Shown here: piece by piece, positions 45,383-55,366 of the stretch
How positions within the stretch are numbered: position 1 is the first letter of the stretch
Layout: every line of letters begins with the position of its first letter
Assembly: GCA_965214615.1 (NCBI GenBank)
Contig: OZ243952.1
Coordinates: 1,860,001 to 1,924,000, forward strand
Direction: 5' to 3'
DNA length: 64,000 nucleotides
DNA from: CBDAUN01 sp965214615
Lineage (GTDB): Bacteria; Pseudomonadota; Gammaproteobacteria; Arenicellales; JAJDZL01
Notes under the pieces: model-generated
What the model was told of the DNA's origin: nothing
Databases searched by the model: none
Seen by the model: the letters and a program-made list of their open reading frames with translations, nothing else
Program-made: the position numbers and the translations under genes

Positions 45383-46441
45383 ATGACTATGAAAATTGCA
45401 AATACATTTATTTCGGCCAGCCTTGTTTGCTTGCTGGCTTTCGTTCCTTTTTCTGCCGCTTTATCGCAAAGCGGCAACTCCGCGACGACGGGAACATTCT
45501 ACGGCGCAAAAGCGACAGAATATCCGCCTTGGTTCAAGGAGAGCTTCCTGGATGTTCGCGAAGATGCGCTTGAAGCAGCGGAGCAAGGCAAGCACCTCAT
45601 CTATTTCTTTCACCAGGACGGATGTCCGTATTGCAATGCGCTTGTCGAGCGCAACCTCAGTCAAAAGGATATTGTAGAAAAGATCCGCACGCATTTCGAT
45701 GTAGTTGAACTGAATATCTGGGGCGACCGCGAAGTCGTTTCCGAAAGCGGGCATACCGTTACGGAAAAGCAATTTTCAGCAGCCTTGCCGGTCCAATTCA
45801 CACCCACGCTGATATTTTTTGATGAAAAAGCAGACAAGGTGCTTCGTCTGAACGGCTATGTCCCGCCGCAGCAGTTTCGCCTCGCTCTGGACTACGTGGC
45901 AAGCGGTCACGAATCATCAATGACCTACCGGGAATTTGTCGAGCGCAACCAGCCGGAATCATCGGGATCGCGCCGCATGAACTCTCAGCCGTTTTTCAAG
46001 CAGCCACCCTACGACCTGAGCGTCCGGACAGGTCGGCCGGCCGCGGTCTTTTTCGAGCAAGGAGACTGCCCCAACTGCGAAACGCTCCACACCGTGGTGC
46101 TTTCCGATCCGGATACGCAGGCGGCGATTGCCGATTTCGACGTGATCCAGCTGGACATGTGGTCAAAAACACAGATCGTTACGCCGCAAGGCAAGGAGAT
46201 GACGGCGCGTCAATGGGCGACGCAGCTGGACATTGCCTATGCTCCGACACTTGTGCTGTTCGACCGCGACCGCAGCGAGGTGATTCGATCGGAAGCGTGG
46301 TTCAAGGTGTTTCATACCCATTCTCTGTTCGCCTATGTTTCGGATGAATCATTTCGCAACGAACCGAATTTTCAACGCTACCTTTCCGCAAGGGCGGATC
46401 ACTTCATCGAGCAAGGCATCGACGTAGACATTTGGAAATAG
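45383..46441 (+). CDS. Periplasmic double-thioredoxin-fold protein (SoxW-like)
   Basis: 352 residues from ATG 45383 (alternatives TTG 45359 and ATG 45389). After a signal peptide (cleavage near SAALSQ) there are two thioredoxin-fold domains. The first has CPYC at 81-84 in HLIYFFHQDGCPYC and the cis-proline segment VQFTPTLIFFD; the second has CPNC at 229-232 in AAVFFEQGDCPNC and IAYAPTLVLFD. Both domains share a DxWGD/DMWSK turn, showing internal duplication. Thioredoxins of this type keep SoxY or other periplasmic thiols reduced. It converges on the PKS gene with no gap (stops at 46441 and 46442). Confidence 0.82.
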   Translation: MTMKIANTFISASLVCLLAFVPFSAALSQSGNSATTGTFYGAKATEYPPWFKESFLDVREDALEAAEQGKHLIYFFHQDGCPYCNALVERNLSQKDIVEKIRTHFDVVELNIWGDREVVSESGHTVTEKQFSAALPVQFTPTLIFFDEKADKVLRLNGYVPPQQFRLALDYVASGHESSMTYREFVERNQPESSGSRRMNSQPFFKQPPYDLSVRTGRPAAVFFEQGDCPNCETLHTVVLSDPDTQAAIADFDVIQLDMWSKTQIVTPQGKEMTARQWATQLDIAYAPTLVLFDRDRSEVIRSEAWFKVFHTHSLFAYVSDESFRNEPNFQRYLSARADHFIEQGIDVDIWK

Positions 46442-49400
46442 TCAGCGTGCCGAGCGCGCATTTTTGGCCAAGCTGGAAATTGTGGCATTGTCGAGCAACT
46501 GAAACGCCGAGACGTCAATCGCGCATTCCGATTCGATCAGATGTGCGAGTTCGACAGCCATCAGGCTATCCAGTCCGTAGTCTGCAAGCGGCGCCTGATG
46601 GTCGAGTGAGGAATTGTCCAACTCCAGAATGCGGGCAACGCAGTTTGCTACGCGATTCGCGAGGCCTGCGCCTGAGTTCGCGGAATTTTTGCTGATCGCT
46701 TGCGATTCTGCAGGTGTTGGCACAACGCCTGAGTCTCGAGGTGCAAAATGACTGTCTCCGGTTTTCCAGGCATGCTCCGCCCATGGCCCGCTTGCCACGA
46801 TAAATTCAGCAGAATCATCTGTCGAAAGAATTTCGGGCAGCGCCTGAAGCAGATCATTTGCCGATTGTGCCAGGATTCCATAGCGTTCGACAGATGTTGC
46901 ATGGTCCGGATTGTCGGCCACATATCCGAAATCGGATACCGCTCCCCATTTTATGGAAACAGCGGGAATTCCGCGTTCGCGCAAATAAGGGGCAAACGAG
47001 TCTTGAAACTCATTGCCTGCAGCGTATGCCGCCTGGCCGGCCGGACCGATGACGGATGTAACCGACGAATACATGACGAACCGGATCAATTTGCAGTGGC
47101 TTGTTGCCCGATACAGGTTCCAGGTGCCTTTGACTTTGGGAGTCAAGACCTGGTCAAGGCTGTCCGGGGTCAAATTCGCGATGAGCGAGTCTTCGATGGT
47201 CATGGCGCACTGAAATACATAGCGAATGGGCGGATGCGAGTCCTGCATTTTTTCAACCCATTGCCGCAAGGATTCAAAATCTGCAATGTCGACCGCGCCG
47301 AAAGTAACACAAGCGCCGAGTTGCTCGAATTCGTTCCTTGCATTCTTTAATTCCGCACTTTCAGTTGCCGAACGTCCAATCACAAGCAATGATCGTGCGC
47401 CGCGGCGTGCGAGCCACAGGGCCGTAGCGAGTCCGAATCCCCGCGTGCCCCCGGCAATCAGTACCGAATACTCTCCCTTGGGCAGTTGCCAGGCGCTGCT
47501 ACGTTCGATATTGGCAGCGCAAGTGTCGAATTCCACAACGACTTTTCCAATATGCCTGGCGCCAGCCATATGCTTGAACGCGCCTGCAATTTCAGAAGCA
47601 GGAAAAGTCCGGAAGGGAAACTGCAAGCGAGGATCGCTGCAGACTTGCTTCATTGAATCAAGAAATAAGCGCGAAAGCCGTTCCGGGTCGGTTCGCCAAA
47701 GTCGGTCCATGTCGACGATGGCATAGCGCGCGTTTTCGTTGACCGCCTGCAGTTGCTGGCGCGCCCGGTTGCTTTCGGCATACTTGCCAAGTTCGATAAA
47801 TGTCCCGCCATGTGCCAGCACACGGCTATTGGCTTCGGACGCCGCAATTCCCAATGTGTTGACGATCAAGTCGACGCCTCGCCCGCCGGTTGCACTGAGG
47901 ATTTCGTCTGCAAACTTGGTCGATCGCGAGTCAAATACTTCGCAGTTCGCGAAATCTCTCAGAAATTGCCGCTTTTTACCTGAGCCCGCGGTGCAGAATA
48001 TTCTTGCGCCTGCTTGTGCATAACGATAGACCAGAGCCAGGCCGACGCCTCCCGACGCCGTATGAATCAGCACCGTCACAGAGGTGCTTTTCATAGGCGA
48101 TTCATGGACACACAGCTCGGCAGTAACTGTGGCCGTCGGAATTGCTGCGACTTGTTCGAAGCTCAGGTGATCTGGCAATTCAAAGCAGAAATCTTCATCG
48201 GCAATCACTTCGTTCGCCAGGCTGCCAGGCGTAAGCGCTACAACGCGGCATCCAGGTGAAAAGCGTCGCACCGATCGACCGCACTCGATGACCACTCCGG
48301 CGCACTCGATTCCCAGTTCATTGCCGGAGCGTCCGTGCGTAATCGCATCTTCCGGCAAGGCATCCATTGCGACCATGATGTCGCGAAAATTCAAAGAAGC
48401 GGCTGAAACCCGGATGCGCAACTGCGTTGCGCCGCATTGTCGACGGGCTGCAACCGCAAACCTAAGGTCGTCAAGCTGTCTTGACTGCGCAATCGCTATC
48501 CGAATTGACTCATTGTCGCCGATGTCAGCAAGTGTCGGCTGCCAGCGCGACAGCCGTATCGACTTGGCGTCATTGCCTGAGCTTAAAACTTCAAATCTGT
48601 CCGCTTCTGCATCAGCCATTTCCAGCAACCGCGTCAGAGAGATTGAAGAATCCGGTTCGACATTTAAAAAATTGAATTCGATCGATGGATACTCATTGCG
48701 GGCAGTTCTTGCGATCCCGCGAACGACGCAGGCCAGCAAGTTCGAAAGATCATGTGTGGCGACGCGACTCTTGCCAGGCTGGATGTTGACGACAATGATG
48801 CGAGGCAGCACGAAACGGATTCGGTCTGCGGCCTGCAGCAGGCGCGTCAGCGCCATTGCCGCATGGACAAACGCGTTGAATTGCGAAGCAAAACAGGTTT
48901 CGCTGTCCGCATCTGCCAAATGCGGCGCAGTCACAAAGACTATGGCGTCCAATGCGCGGTTTTGCGAATTCAGCGTGCGAAGCAGCCGGAAAAAATGCTC
49001 GCTATCTTCAGGATTGATCTGAAAATCGGATGCGCTTTGTGCGAAATCCGATCCGAATGCGACCTTGTGCGCGCACTTTTGCTCAAGTTCATCGAAAAGG
49101 TCGAGCGAGTTATCTTCATGATCGACAAACACAAGCCATCGTTCGCACGGTTCCAATGCATCCGGCGCATCAGCGTCCGGTTCGATTTCCGAATGAGCGA
49201 GTTGTGCAAGAAAAACCGTGTGGAGACTATCGCCGCCGCCATCGGCATCGCCGATTGCCGCATTCAGTGTGAAGCCGTTTCGGGTCAGGATGTCGGTCCA
49301 TTGCTCCTGCGATCTGCAAGGCGAATCAATGCGCCTGTCGCTGTCGGTGTTGTGCCACCAGCCGGGCAGCATCGCAAAGCTGATGCGCGTCCAGTCAGGA

Positions 49401-52400
49401 TCCTGAGTCAGTTCGATGAACTGCAACATCCCGTTCCGGCGCAGCAACCGCCGCAAATGATCCAGCGTAGCACCAAGACTTGCGGCTGCATGAAGAGCGT
49501 CGGATGCCAGAATCAAATCAAATGACTTCGCACGAAAGCCTTGAATTTCCGGTTCGGCGTCAAAGTCGAGTGTGCGGAACGTAGCATTGTCCAAGTGCCT
49601 GAATCGAAACTGCGCGCGGTTGACAAAGTGTGACGAGACGTCTGTAAACGTATAGCGAACATTGCACGACGATAGAATCGGTTCGAGGCACTTGAGCAGC
49701 GCACCCGTGCCGCCGCCAACTTCCAGAATCTGCAACGGTCGGCCCATCGGCCAGGACGAAGCGATATTCCCAACCGCCTCGGTCAGTATTTCGTTATAGA
49801 TTCTGCACGTCGGCGAACTGCTGTACAGATGTTCAAGATCGTCATAGGATTCGTCGGAAAACAGAACTTCGATGCCGCTTGATTCGCCGGTCAGCACCTT
49901 TGGCAGATAAGTGCCGCATCGGCCGATCAAAAGATGCTCTGCCAGGCTGTCGGGGTCGCAGCGAATGTCGGATTCACATTCGAGCGCCAGTGAATCCGAC
50001 ACTGCGCTGCAATCTTCAATGACCGTGCATTGCGCAGAATTTATCTTGATCAGCTTGTGCTTTTCCAAAAGCAATATCAATCCGTGGAACAGGTCGAACT
50101 GCATGTCGGCCACGTCGAGTCGAGAGGCACTGACATTCAGATCAAATATTACGCCACGCTCAAGGGTCAGTCCGTTTGTGCGCAAAGCCTTTATTGCGTA
50201 GTTCAATGCCCGTCGGTCCAAAGCCGGCAGGACTTTTGCGTAATACTGTTTTCGCCGATATTTTTGCGCCAAGGTGCGCGCCTTATGCCGCAAGCGGTCG
50301 GGTTGCAGATCAACGAGACAATTCGGCACGATATCGTCTGCATAAATCGACTTCCACTCGGGTTTCAGGATGCGAATAGGAAGCGTATTTGCGGATGCAA
50401 GACCGTGCGCCTTTGCGACGGCGATAGTGAATCCCTTGAACTGGGCCACTATATCGCCTGAAAGCGAAGTCATTTCCAAGTCCAGCTTGACTTGCGTTTG
50501 CGTCGAGGAGGTTTTCACTGCTGTGCACATCAATGATTGGAGGTCGCAAGACTGAATCCAGATCTCTTCGATTGCGACAGGAATAAATGATTCTCCGTCC
50601 ATGAATGCTGCTGCAACGGCTCGAAAGCATGCGTCGATGATGCCGGGATCGAGTGGCAAATCGCCTGTATCGCCGACGGGACGCTCTAGCGATGCAATCA
50701 CAGCCCGCGCTTGTGCGCCGCTGCCTTGGAACACTTCGATGCCGTAGACGTCATCAGCAGTATGACCGAATCCAGCGCGATCGATACGGGCCGCAATCTC
50801 GGACCGGGAAAGCCGGGTCGTGCATCGCTCGGCGGCTGCAGCGAGATCCATGCCGCGAATCGGCGATCTGTCAAGGCGAATCTTGCAGCTTGCCGATGAG
50901 TGTGTCGGACTGTCGCTATTGGACTGCGCCACCGACACTTCGCATAGATCGTCGAACTGACTGCTTTCAACCGAAAGGCGAAGGCAAACTTGCGAATCGG
51001 CTGCGGCAGGCTCAATGAGGCGGTGCAGACGAAGATCGAAAATCCGCCAGGATTGTACGGAACTCGATCGTCCCGCCGCGTCGGCGATGACGGCAATGAG
51101 ACCAGCGGCCGGAAAGACCATCTTGCCATGCAGCGTATGCGTTCGAAGCCAATGGGTTCTGTCTGTGGCGAATCGGTAATCATGCGTGCCGCTTCGCCTG
51201 CTGTCGACGTCATTGCCAGCGGGCGTGTCGCTCACATTGGATGTATGGCGGACTGGGACGGATATGGCATGGCGACGTCGCTGAAACGGCGTGCCCGGCA
51301 ATCGCTGCGGCACCGCTTTGGGAATGATTTGCGACCAGTCCGGATTGATGCCCGACTCGAAAAGTTTGCCGGTGGCAGCTGCAATTGATGCACGTTCGCC
51401 GATGTCGCTTCTCAGCGATGGCACCGCAATTGCATCATCGCTTCGAAGCTGCAGGCATTCGCAGATATTTCCGGCAAGTATGGATACGGGGCTGACTTCC
51501 AGGAAGATTGTGCAGCCGTCATCATACGCGCTGGCAATTGCATCTGAGAAATTCGCAGTTTCGCCGAAGTTCCTCCACCACATATCCTCGGATGTCCGGT
51601 ACCGGCTACTTGAAATGCCGCCAATCGATGATATCCATTGCAGCCTCAGTGTACGTTGTTCGACCATGCCAAGTGCTTGCAAGGTGGCAGACTTCGCCTC
51701 ATCAACCAGCGGACTGTGAAACGGAATATGTATGTCAAGCAAGCGGTGGAAGACTCCTTCAGATGACAGCGCCTCGCCAGCCGCTGCTATCGCATCGGCA
51801 GTGCCGGAAAGGGTCGTCGATCCGGGACTGTTGACCGATGCGATATGCAGCTTCGCGGAATTTTCGCCTATAAGTTCCGCGGCACGCTCCTGGCCGACGG
51901 CTGCAGCCAGCATGGCTCCTCGGCCTTCGAGATTCTCAAACGAATTGCAGCGTCCGGCAATGATGCGCGCTGCCTCGGCCAGATCCAGTGCGCCGGCGGC
52001 CCATGCCGCTGCCGCTTCGCCGATACTGTGTCCGATTATGGCTTCAGGCATGATGCCTCGCGATCGCCATAGTTCGTAGAGAGCGACCTGAACAGAAAAG
52101 AGCAGGGGATGCAAATGGCGGATTCGCGAATCGGGGGACATTCCGTGCTCGAGCACCTGCCTTACAATCGAATTGCCGTGCCGGCGGCAGAAAATCCTAT
52201 CGCAATTGTCGATCGCCGATTTGAATACCGGCTCGCCTTGGTAAAGCTGGCGACCCGCATCACCCCAGTTTCTGCCGATGCCGCTAAAGACAAAAGCCAG
52301 CTTGCCGCGCACCGCGCTGGAATCGACAAAGGAATCCGAAGTTTGCGGCTGACTCAGAAAATCCGACAATCGCGGTTCGTGTGCTGCGTCCGTATCCACG

Positions 52401-53872
52401 ATCAAGGCGCGCCGGAAACGCTGCCGGGAATTTCGCGCCGCTGCGACGGCCAGGCGATGCGGGTGCAAGTCATCGTCTGCAAGATCGCCGCTGCGATTGC
52501 CCGGGTCGCCGAAGTGACTCGGCGCTGCACGCGACAAGGGGATCAAGTACGGCGAACCCTTGTCCGATTGCCGTTTCGGCGGAGCAGGGGGGCAGGGCGC
52601 CTGGCACAGTATCGCATGCGCATTGGTTCCGCCGAAGCCAAAGGAGTTGACCGCTGCGACGCGATAGTCGTCTAGGTTTTTCGACCACGATTCGCATTCA
52701 ACCGGAATCCGCACGTTGAGTCTGTCAAAGTGAATGTCCGGGTTGGGGGCGTCAAAGTGCAGGTTCGGGGCAATCGTATTGTTCTCGATGCAAAGCTGAG
52801 CCTTGATCAGTCCTGCAATACCGGCTGCGCTTTCGGTATGCCCTATATTGGTTTTTACCGAACCCACCGGCAGGCGGACCTGTCTTTGCCCGGTTCCGTA
52901 AACTGAGCCGATCGACTTGGCTTCGGCAGTGTCGCCGGATTGCGTGCCGGTGCCATGCGCTTCGACGTATCCGATATGTTCCGGCGCGAGTTCGGCCAAT
53001 TCGAGCGCATGGCGCATCATTGCAGCCTGTGCGTCTGCGTTCGGCGCCATGATGCCGCTGCTGCGCCCGTCCTGATTGACTGCTGTGGAAGCAATCACCG
53101 CCCGAATCCGGTCACCGTCGGCCAACGCGTCGGCAAGCCGCTTCAGCGCGATCAAGCCGGCACCTTCGGCGCGAACAAAGCCGTCGGCGCCAGAATCGAA
53201 TGCCCGGCAGCGTCCGGCGACCGACAGCATCCGGGCACGTCCGAATTCCAAATAGCTCTCAGGCAGAATGATTGCATTGGCACCGCCTGCAAGTGCGATA
53301 TCGCAACCCCCGCTGTGCAAGGACCTGCAAGCCGCGTCTACAGCCACCAGAGAGGAAGAGCAGGCCGTGTCGAACGTGATGCTGGGACCTTTAAGGTCAA
53401 ATACGTACGAAATGCGATTAGCAGCAATGCTGCCCGACCTGCCTAGACCGGTATGGGGCCCGATTTGCCTGCTGTCCGAGAGCAGCACTCGCGCGTAGTC
53501 GTGATTGATCACGCCGACAAAAACACCGGTTCGGCTTTTGCTGAGCTCACAGTCCGAAATTGAAGCATCCTCGATCGACCGCAGTGCGAGTTCGATCAGC
53601 ATTCGCTGCTGAGGGTCGATGCTGTCGGCTTCGCGCGGCGATATCGCAAACAATACCGGATCGAAGTCGTAGATGCCGTCTATGAATCCGCCGACTTGCG
53701 CGAATTCAGATTGATCCGGGCCCAGGCAGTCCGGGTCCCAGCGATCGTCCGGAATCGGTCCAACCGCATCCTTTTTGCCGGCGATGTTGCGCCAGTAGCC
53801 TTCAGGGGTATCGGCCTGGCCCGGAAATCGGCACGCGGTGCCGACAATGGCGATTGGAGGATACCTGGACAA
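46442..53872 (-). CDS. Highly reducing type I polyketide synthase (KS-AT-DH-MT-ER-KR-ACP)
   Basis: 2476 residues with a TTG start at 53872 (stop codon upstream in frame, no better start). KS 5-425 has Cys171 in DTACSSS, His306 and His345. AT about 525-850 has GHSIG (Ser616). DH about 895-1160 has His912 (H-x3-G-x4-P) and Asp1080. A methyltransferase about 1340-1560 has SAM motif EVGGGTG (1384-1390). ER about 1785-2115 has LNFRD and ASGGVG. KR about 2130-2320 has GGTRGFG and Tyr2283. The ACP has GLDSL (Ser2436). No thioesterase or reductase ends the chain, so release needs another enzyme. All key residues seen are intact. This order is common in fungal iterative PKS. It lies 88 bases downstream of sqrR on the same strand. 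Confidence 0.92.
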   Translation of the reverse strand: MSRYPPIAIVGTACRFPGQADTPEGYWRNIAGKKDAVGPIPDDRWDPDCLGPDQSEFAQVGGFIDGIYDFDPVLFAISPREADSIDPQQRMLIELALRSIEDASISDCELSKSRTGVFVGVINHDYARVLLSDSRQIGPHTGLGRSGSIAANRISYVFDLKGPSITFDTACSSSLVAVDAACRSLHSGGCDIALAGGANAIILPESYLEFGRARMLSVAGRCRAFDSGADGFVRAEGAGLIALKRLADALADGDRIRAVIASTAVNQDGRSSGIMAPNADAQAAMMRHALELAELAPEHIGYVEAHGTGTQSGDTAEAKSIGSVYGTGQRQVRLPVGSVKTNIGHTESAAGIAGLIKAQLCIENNTIAPNLHFDAPNPDIHFDRLNVRIPVECESWSKNLDDYRVAAVNSFGFGGTNAHAILCQAPCPPAPPKRQSDKGSPYLIPLSRAAPSHFGDPGNRSGDLADDDLHPHRLAVAAARNSRQRFRRALIVDTDAAHEPRLSDFLSQPQTSDSFVDSSAVRGKLAFVFSGIGRNWGDAGRQLYQGEPVFKSAIDNCDRIFCRRHGNSIVRQVLEHGMSPDSRIRHLHPLLFSVQVALYELWRSRGIMPEAIIGHSIGEAAAAWAAGALDLAEAARIIAGRCNSFENLEGRGAMLAAAVGQERAAELIGENSAKLHIASVNSPGSTTLSGTADAIAAAGEALSSEGVFHRLLDIHIPFHSPLVDEAKSATLQALGMVEQRTLRLQWISSIGGISSSRYRTSEDMWWRNFGETANFSDAIASAYDDGCTIFLEVSPVSILAGNICECLQLRSDDAIAVPSLRSDIGERASIAAATGKLFESGINPDWSQIIPKAVPQRLPGTPFQRRRHAISVPVRHTSNVSDTPAGNDVDSRRSGTHDYRFATDRTHWLRTHTLHGKMVFPAAGLIAVIADAAGRSSSVQSWRIFDLRLHRLIEPAAADSQVCLRLSVESSQFDDLCEVSVAQSNSDSPTHSSASCKIRLDRSPIRGMDLAAAAERCTTRLSRSEIAARIDRAGFGHTADDVYGIEVFQGSGAQARAVIASLERPVGDTGDLPLDPGIIDACFRAVAAAFMDGESFIPVAIEEIWIQSCDLQSLMCTAVKTSSTQTQVKLDLEMTSLSGDIVAQFKGFTIAVAKAHGLASANTLPIRILKPEWKSIYADDIVPNCLVDLQPDRLRHKARTLAQKYRRKQYYAKVLPALDRRALNYAIKALRTNGLTLERGVIFDLNVSASRLDVADMQFDLFHGLILLLEKHKLIKINSAQCTVIEDCSAVSDSLALECESDIRCDPDSLAEHLLIGRCGTYLPKVLTGESSGIEVLFSDESYDDLEHLYSSSPTCRIYNEILTEAVGNIASSWPMGRPLQILEVGGGTGALLKCLEPILSSCNVRYTFTDVSSHFVNRAQFRFRHLDNATFRTLDFDAEPEIQGFRAKSFDLILASDALHAAASLGATLDHLRRLLRRNGMLQFIELTQDPDWTRISFAMLPGWWHNTDSDRRIDSPCRSQEQWTDILTRNGFTLNAAIGDADGGGDSLHTVFLAQLAHSEIEPDADAPDALEPCERWLVFVDHEDNSLDLFDELEQKCAHKVAFGSDFAQSASDFQINPEDSEHFFRLLRTLNSQNRALDAIVFVTAPHLADADSETCFASQFNAFVHAAMALTRLLQAADRIRFVLPRIIVVNIQPGKSRVATHDLSNLLACVVRGIARTARNEYPSIEFNFLNVEPDSSISLTRLLEMADAEADRFEVLSSGNDAKSIRLSRWQPTLADIGDNESIRIAIAQSRQLDDLRFAVAARRQCGATQLRIRVSAASLNFRDIMVAMDALPEDAITHGRSGNELGIECAGVVIECGRSVRRFSPGCRVVALTPGSLANEVIADEDFCFELPDHLSFEQVAAIPTATVTAELCVHESPMKSTSVTVLIHTASGGVGLALVYRYAQAGARIFCTAGSGKKRQFLRDFANCEVFDSRSTKFADEILSATGGRGVDLIVNTLGIAASEANSRVLAHGGTFIELGKYAESNRARQQLQAVNENARYAIVDMDRLWRTDPERLSRLFLDSMKQVCSDPRLQFPFRTFPASEIAGAFKHMAGARHIGKVVVEFDTCAANIERSSAWQLPKGEYSVLIAGGTRGFGLATALWLARRGARSLLVIGRSATESAELKNARNEFEQLGACVTFGAVDIADFESLRQWVEKMQDSHPPIRYVFQCAMTIEDSLIANLTPDSLDQVLTPKVKGTWNLYRATSHCKLIRFVMYSSVTSVIGPAGQAAYAAGNEFQDSFAPYLRERGIPAVSIKWGAVSDFGYVADNPDHATSVERYGILAQSANDLLQALPEILSTDDSAEFIVASGPWAEHAWKTGDSHFAPRDSGVVPTPAESQAISKNSANSGAGLANRVANCVARILELDNSSLDHQAPLADYGLDSLMAVELAHLIESECAIDVSAFQLLDNATISSLAKNARSAR

Positions 53873-53960
53873 TGAAGGATCTGTCGGGATTGTACGGGCA
53901 GTTCCGCCGCGTCAGCATCCTGGCGCCACAGGCGCTTCAGGATTGGAAGATCGAGTGCGG

Positions 53961-54293
53961 CTATTCAGCCGGATCGCAATACATGCCGTGCAGCAGCTCA
54001 ATGATTCGAAGCGCATTGGCGTCGGCGATTGAATAGTATTTCGACTGCGAAATACGTCTGGCCCTGATGATTCCCTCGTTGCGAAGCTTGGCCAGATGCT
54101 GCGACAGCGACGATTGCTCTAGATTGACCAAACGCTGCAATTCACTGACAGTTTTTTCGCCGTCTGTCAGATGACACAGCACCATCAGACGCTGCTCGTT
54201 AGCCAGCTGCTTTAGGACTCCGCATGCTTCGCGCGCAAGTTCTTGCATTTTTTCCGGAGAAATTTCCACGGTATCGCACGGCGTGTTCGACAT
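53961..54293 (-). CDS. sqrR: SqrR/BigR-type ArsR-family persulfide sensor
   Basis: 110 residues, a winged helix repressor with recognition helix SSLSQHLAKLRNEGIIRARR (about 61-80). Four cysteines are present; Cys40 and Cys106 coincide with the pair that forms a polysulfide bridge in SqrR of Rhodobacter (Cys41/Cys107). Persulfides would relieve repression. It is divergent from soxX, so the sox operon is the likely target. The PKS gene follows in the same direction and could be co-transcribed. Confidence 0.88.
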   Translation of the reverse strand: MSNTPCDTVEISPEKMQELAREACGVLKQLANEQRLMVLCHLTDGEKTVSELQRLVNLEQSSLSQHLAKLRNEGIIRARRISQSKYYSIADANALRIIELLHGMYCDPAE

Positions 54294-54362
54294 TTTAAAA
54301 CTTGGTCAGCAAGACATTTGGAGCAAGAGGCAGCGTCGATTAGGCAACACAAATCAAGCGGG

Positions 54363-54390
54363 TTTACTATTCTGAGTGTATTAGTATAAT
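54363..54390 (+). promoter_or_regulatory. sox operon promoter with overlapping palindrome
   Basis: TTTACT (54363-54368), a 16-base spacer, and a perfect TATAAT (54385-54390). ATTA-GTA-TAAT (54380-54390) is a palindrome covering the -10, a natural place for SqrR to block polymerase. The soxX start is about 90 bases downstream. Confidence 0.6.
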
Positions 54391-54478
54391 TCACCTTCGA
54401 TCAAATGCGCTTTCGTTCGAATTGCGCAGGTGCATTTGTGGAACAAACAAATATTGAATCAGTCGAAGGATAAGGGAG

Positions 54479-54856
54479 ATGAAAAAAATATTCGGATCTG
54501 CGACGATATTCCTGACTGCGTGTGCGGCGTTTTTTGCATTCGCAGCCGTGCAGCCGGAAGTCGGTCACGCCGACGAAGCGGCGCAGGTGATTGCAGAAGG
54601 CAAAAAGATTGCGTTTGACCGACGCAAGGGCAATTGCCTTTCATGCCATATCATGGACGACGGGCTTATGCCTGGCACCCATGGACCGCCGCTCATCTTT
54701 ATGCAGCGTCGATTTCCGGACAAGGCAAAGCTCCGAGAACGCATCCATGATGCGACAGCGGCAAATCCAAATACCATGATGCCTCCGTTTGGGCGACATG
54801 GGATTTTGACCGATGACGAGATCGACAAGATTACAGAATACGTTTTTACGCTTTAA
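54479..54856 (+). CDS. soxX: Sulfur oxidation c-type cytochrome SoxX
   Basis: 125 residues. A signal peptide (cleavage near GHADE) precedes a single heme-binding CLSCH (53-57) with methionine ligand in NTMMPPFGRHGILTDDEIDKI. It is the small subunit of SoxXA, which couples thiosulfate to the SoxY cysteine in the periplasm. First gene of the operon, followed after 15 bases by soxY. Confidence 0.93.
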   Translation: MKKIFGSATIFLTACAAFFAFAAVQPEVGHADEAAQVIAEGKKIAFDRRKGNCLSCHIMDDGLMPGTHGPPLIFMQRRFPDKAKLRERIHDATAANPNTMMPPFGRHGILTDDEIDKITEYVFTL

Positions 54857-54871
54857 GGGGAGAAAATTGCG

Positions 54872-55345
54872 ATGAAAGTAAATCAGCAACGACGGGTTGT
54901 ACTGAAAGGTGCCGCCGCGGCGAGCCTGGTCGGGATTGCCGCATCGTGGGGGTTTTCCACTGCCGCCTATGCGGCTCGGCCGCAAGCGGCATTCGATGCC
55001 GAAGAGCTTGACGCGGCATTTAAGGCCCTGTTCGGTGAAGACGGCGTCACAGATGCCGGCGCCGACATTATTGTCAAGGGACCGGAAATTGCGGAAAATG
55101 GCGCCGTTGTACCGATCAAGGTCACGGCAAACATCGACAACGTAGAGTCGATCGCAGTCATGGTTCCGAACAATCCTGCGCCGATGGTCGCGTCCTTTGA
55201 CTTGCAGCCAGGCACGGTACCCGAAGTATCCATGCGCATCAAGATGGGCAAGACCTCCGATGTGGTCGCGCTTGTAAAGTCGAACGGCAAAGTCTACCGT
55301 GGCGCCAGTGAAGTGAAAGTTACGATTGGCGGCTGCGGCGGCTAA
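54872..55345 (+). CDS. soxY: Thiosulfate carrier protein SoxY
   Basis: 157 residues. A Tat-type signal (QQRRVVLKGAAAASLVGIAA) is followed by the SoxY domain and the swinging-arm C-terminus GGCGG, whose cysteine carries the sulfur intermediates. It works with SoxZ, encoded 21 bases downstream. Confidence 0.95.
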   Translation: MKVNQQRRVVLKGAAAASLVGIAASWGFSTAAYAARPQAAFDAEELDAAFKALFGEDGVTDAGADIIVKGPEIAENGAVVPIKVTANIDNVESIAVMVPNNPAPMVASFDLQPGTVPEVSMRIKMGKTSDVVALVKSNGKVYRGASEVKVTIGGCGG

Positions 55346-55366
55346 AAAGGCAAAAGAGGTATACCA

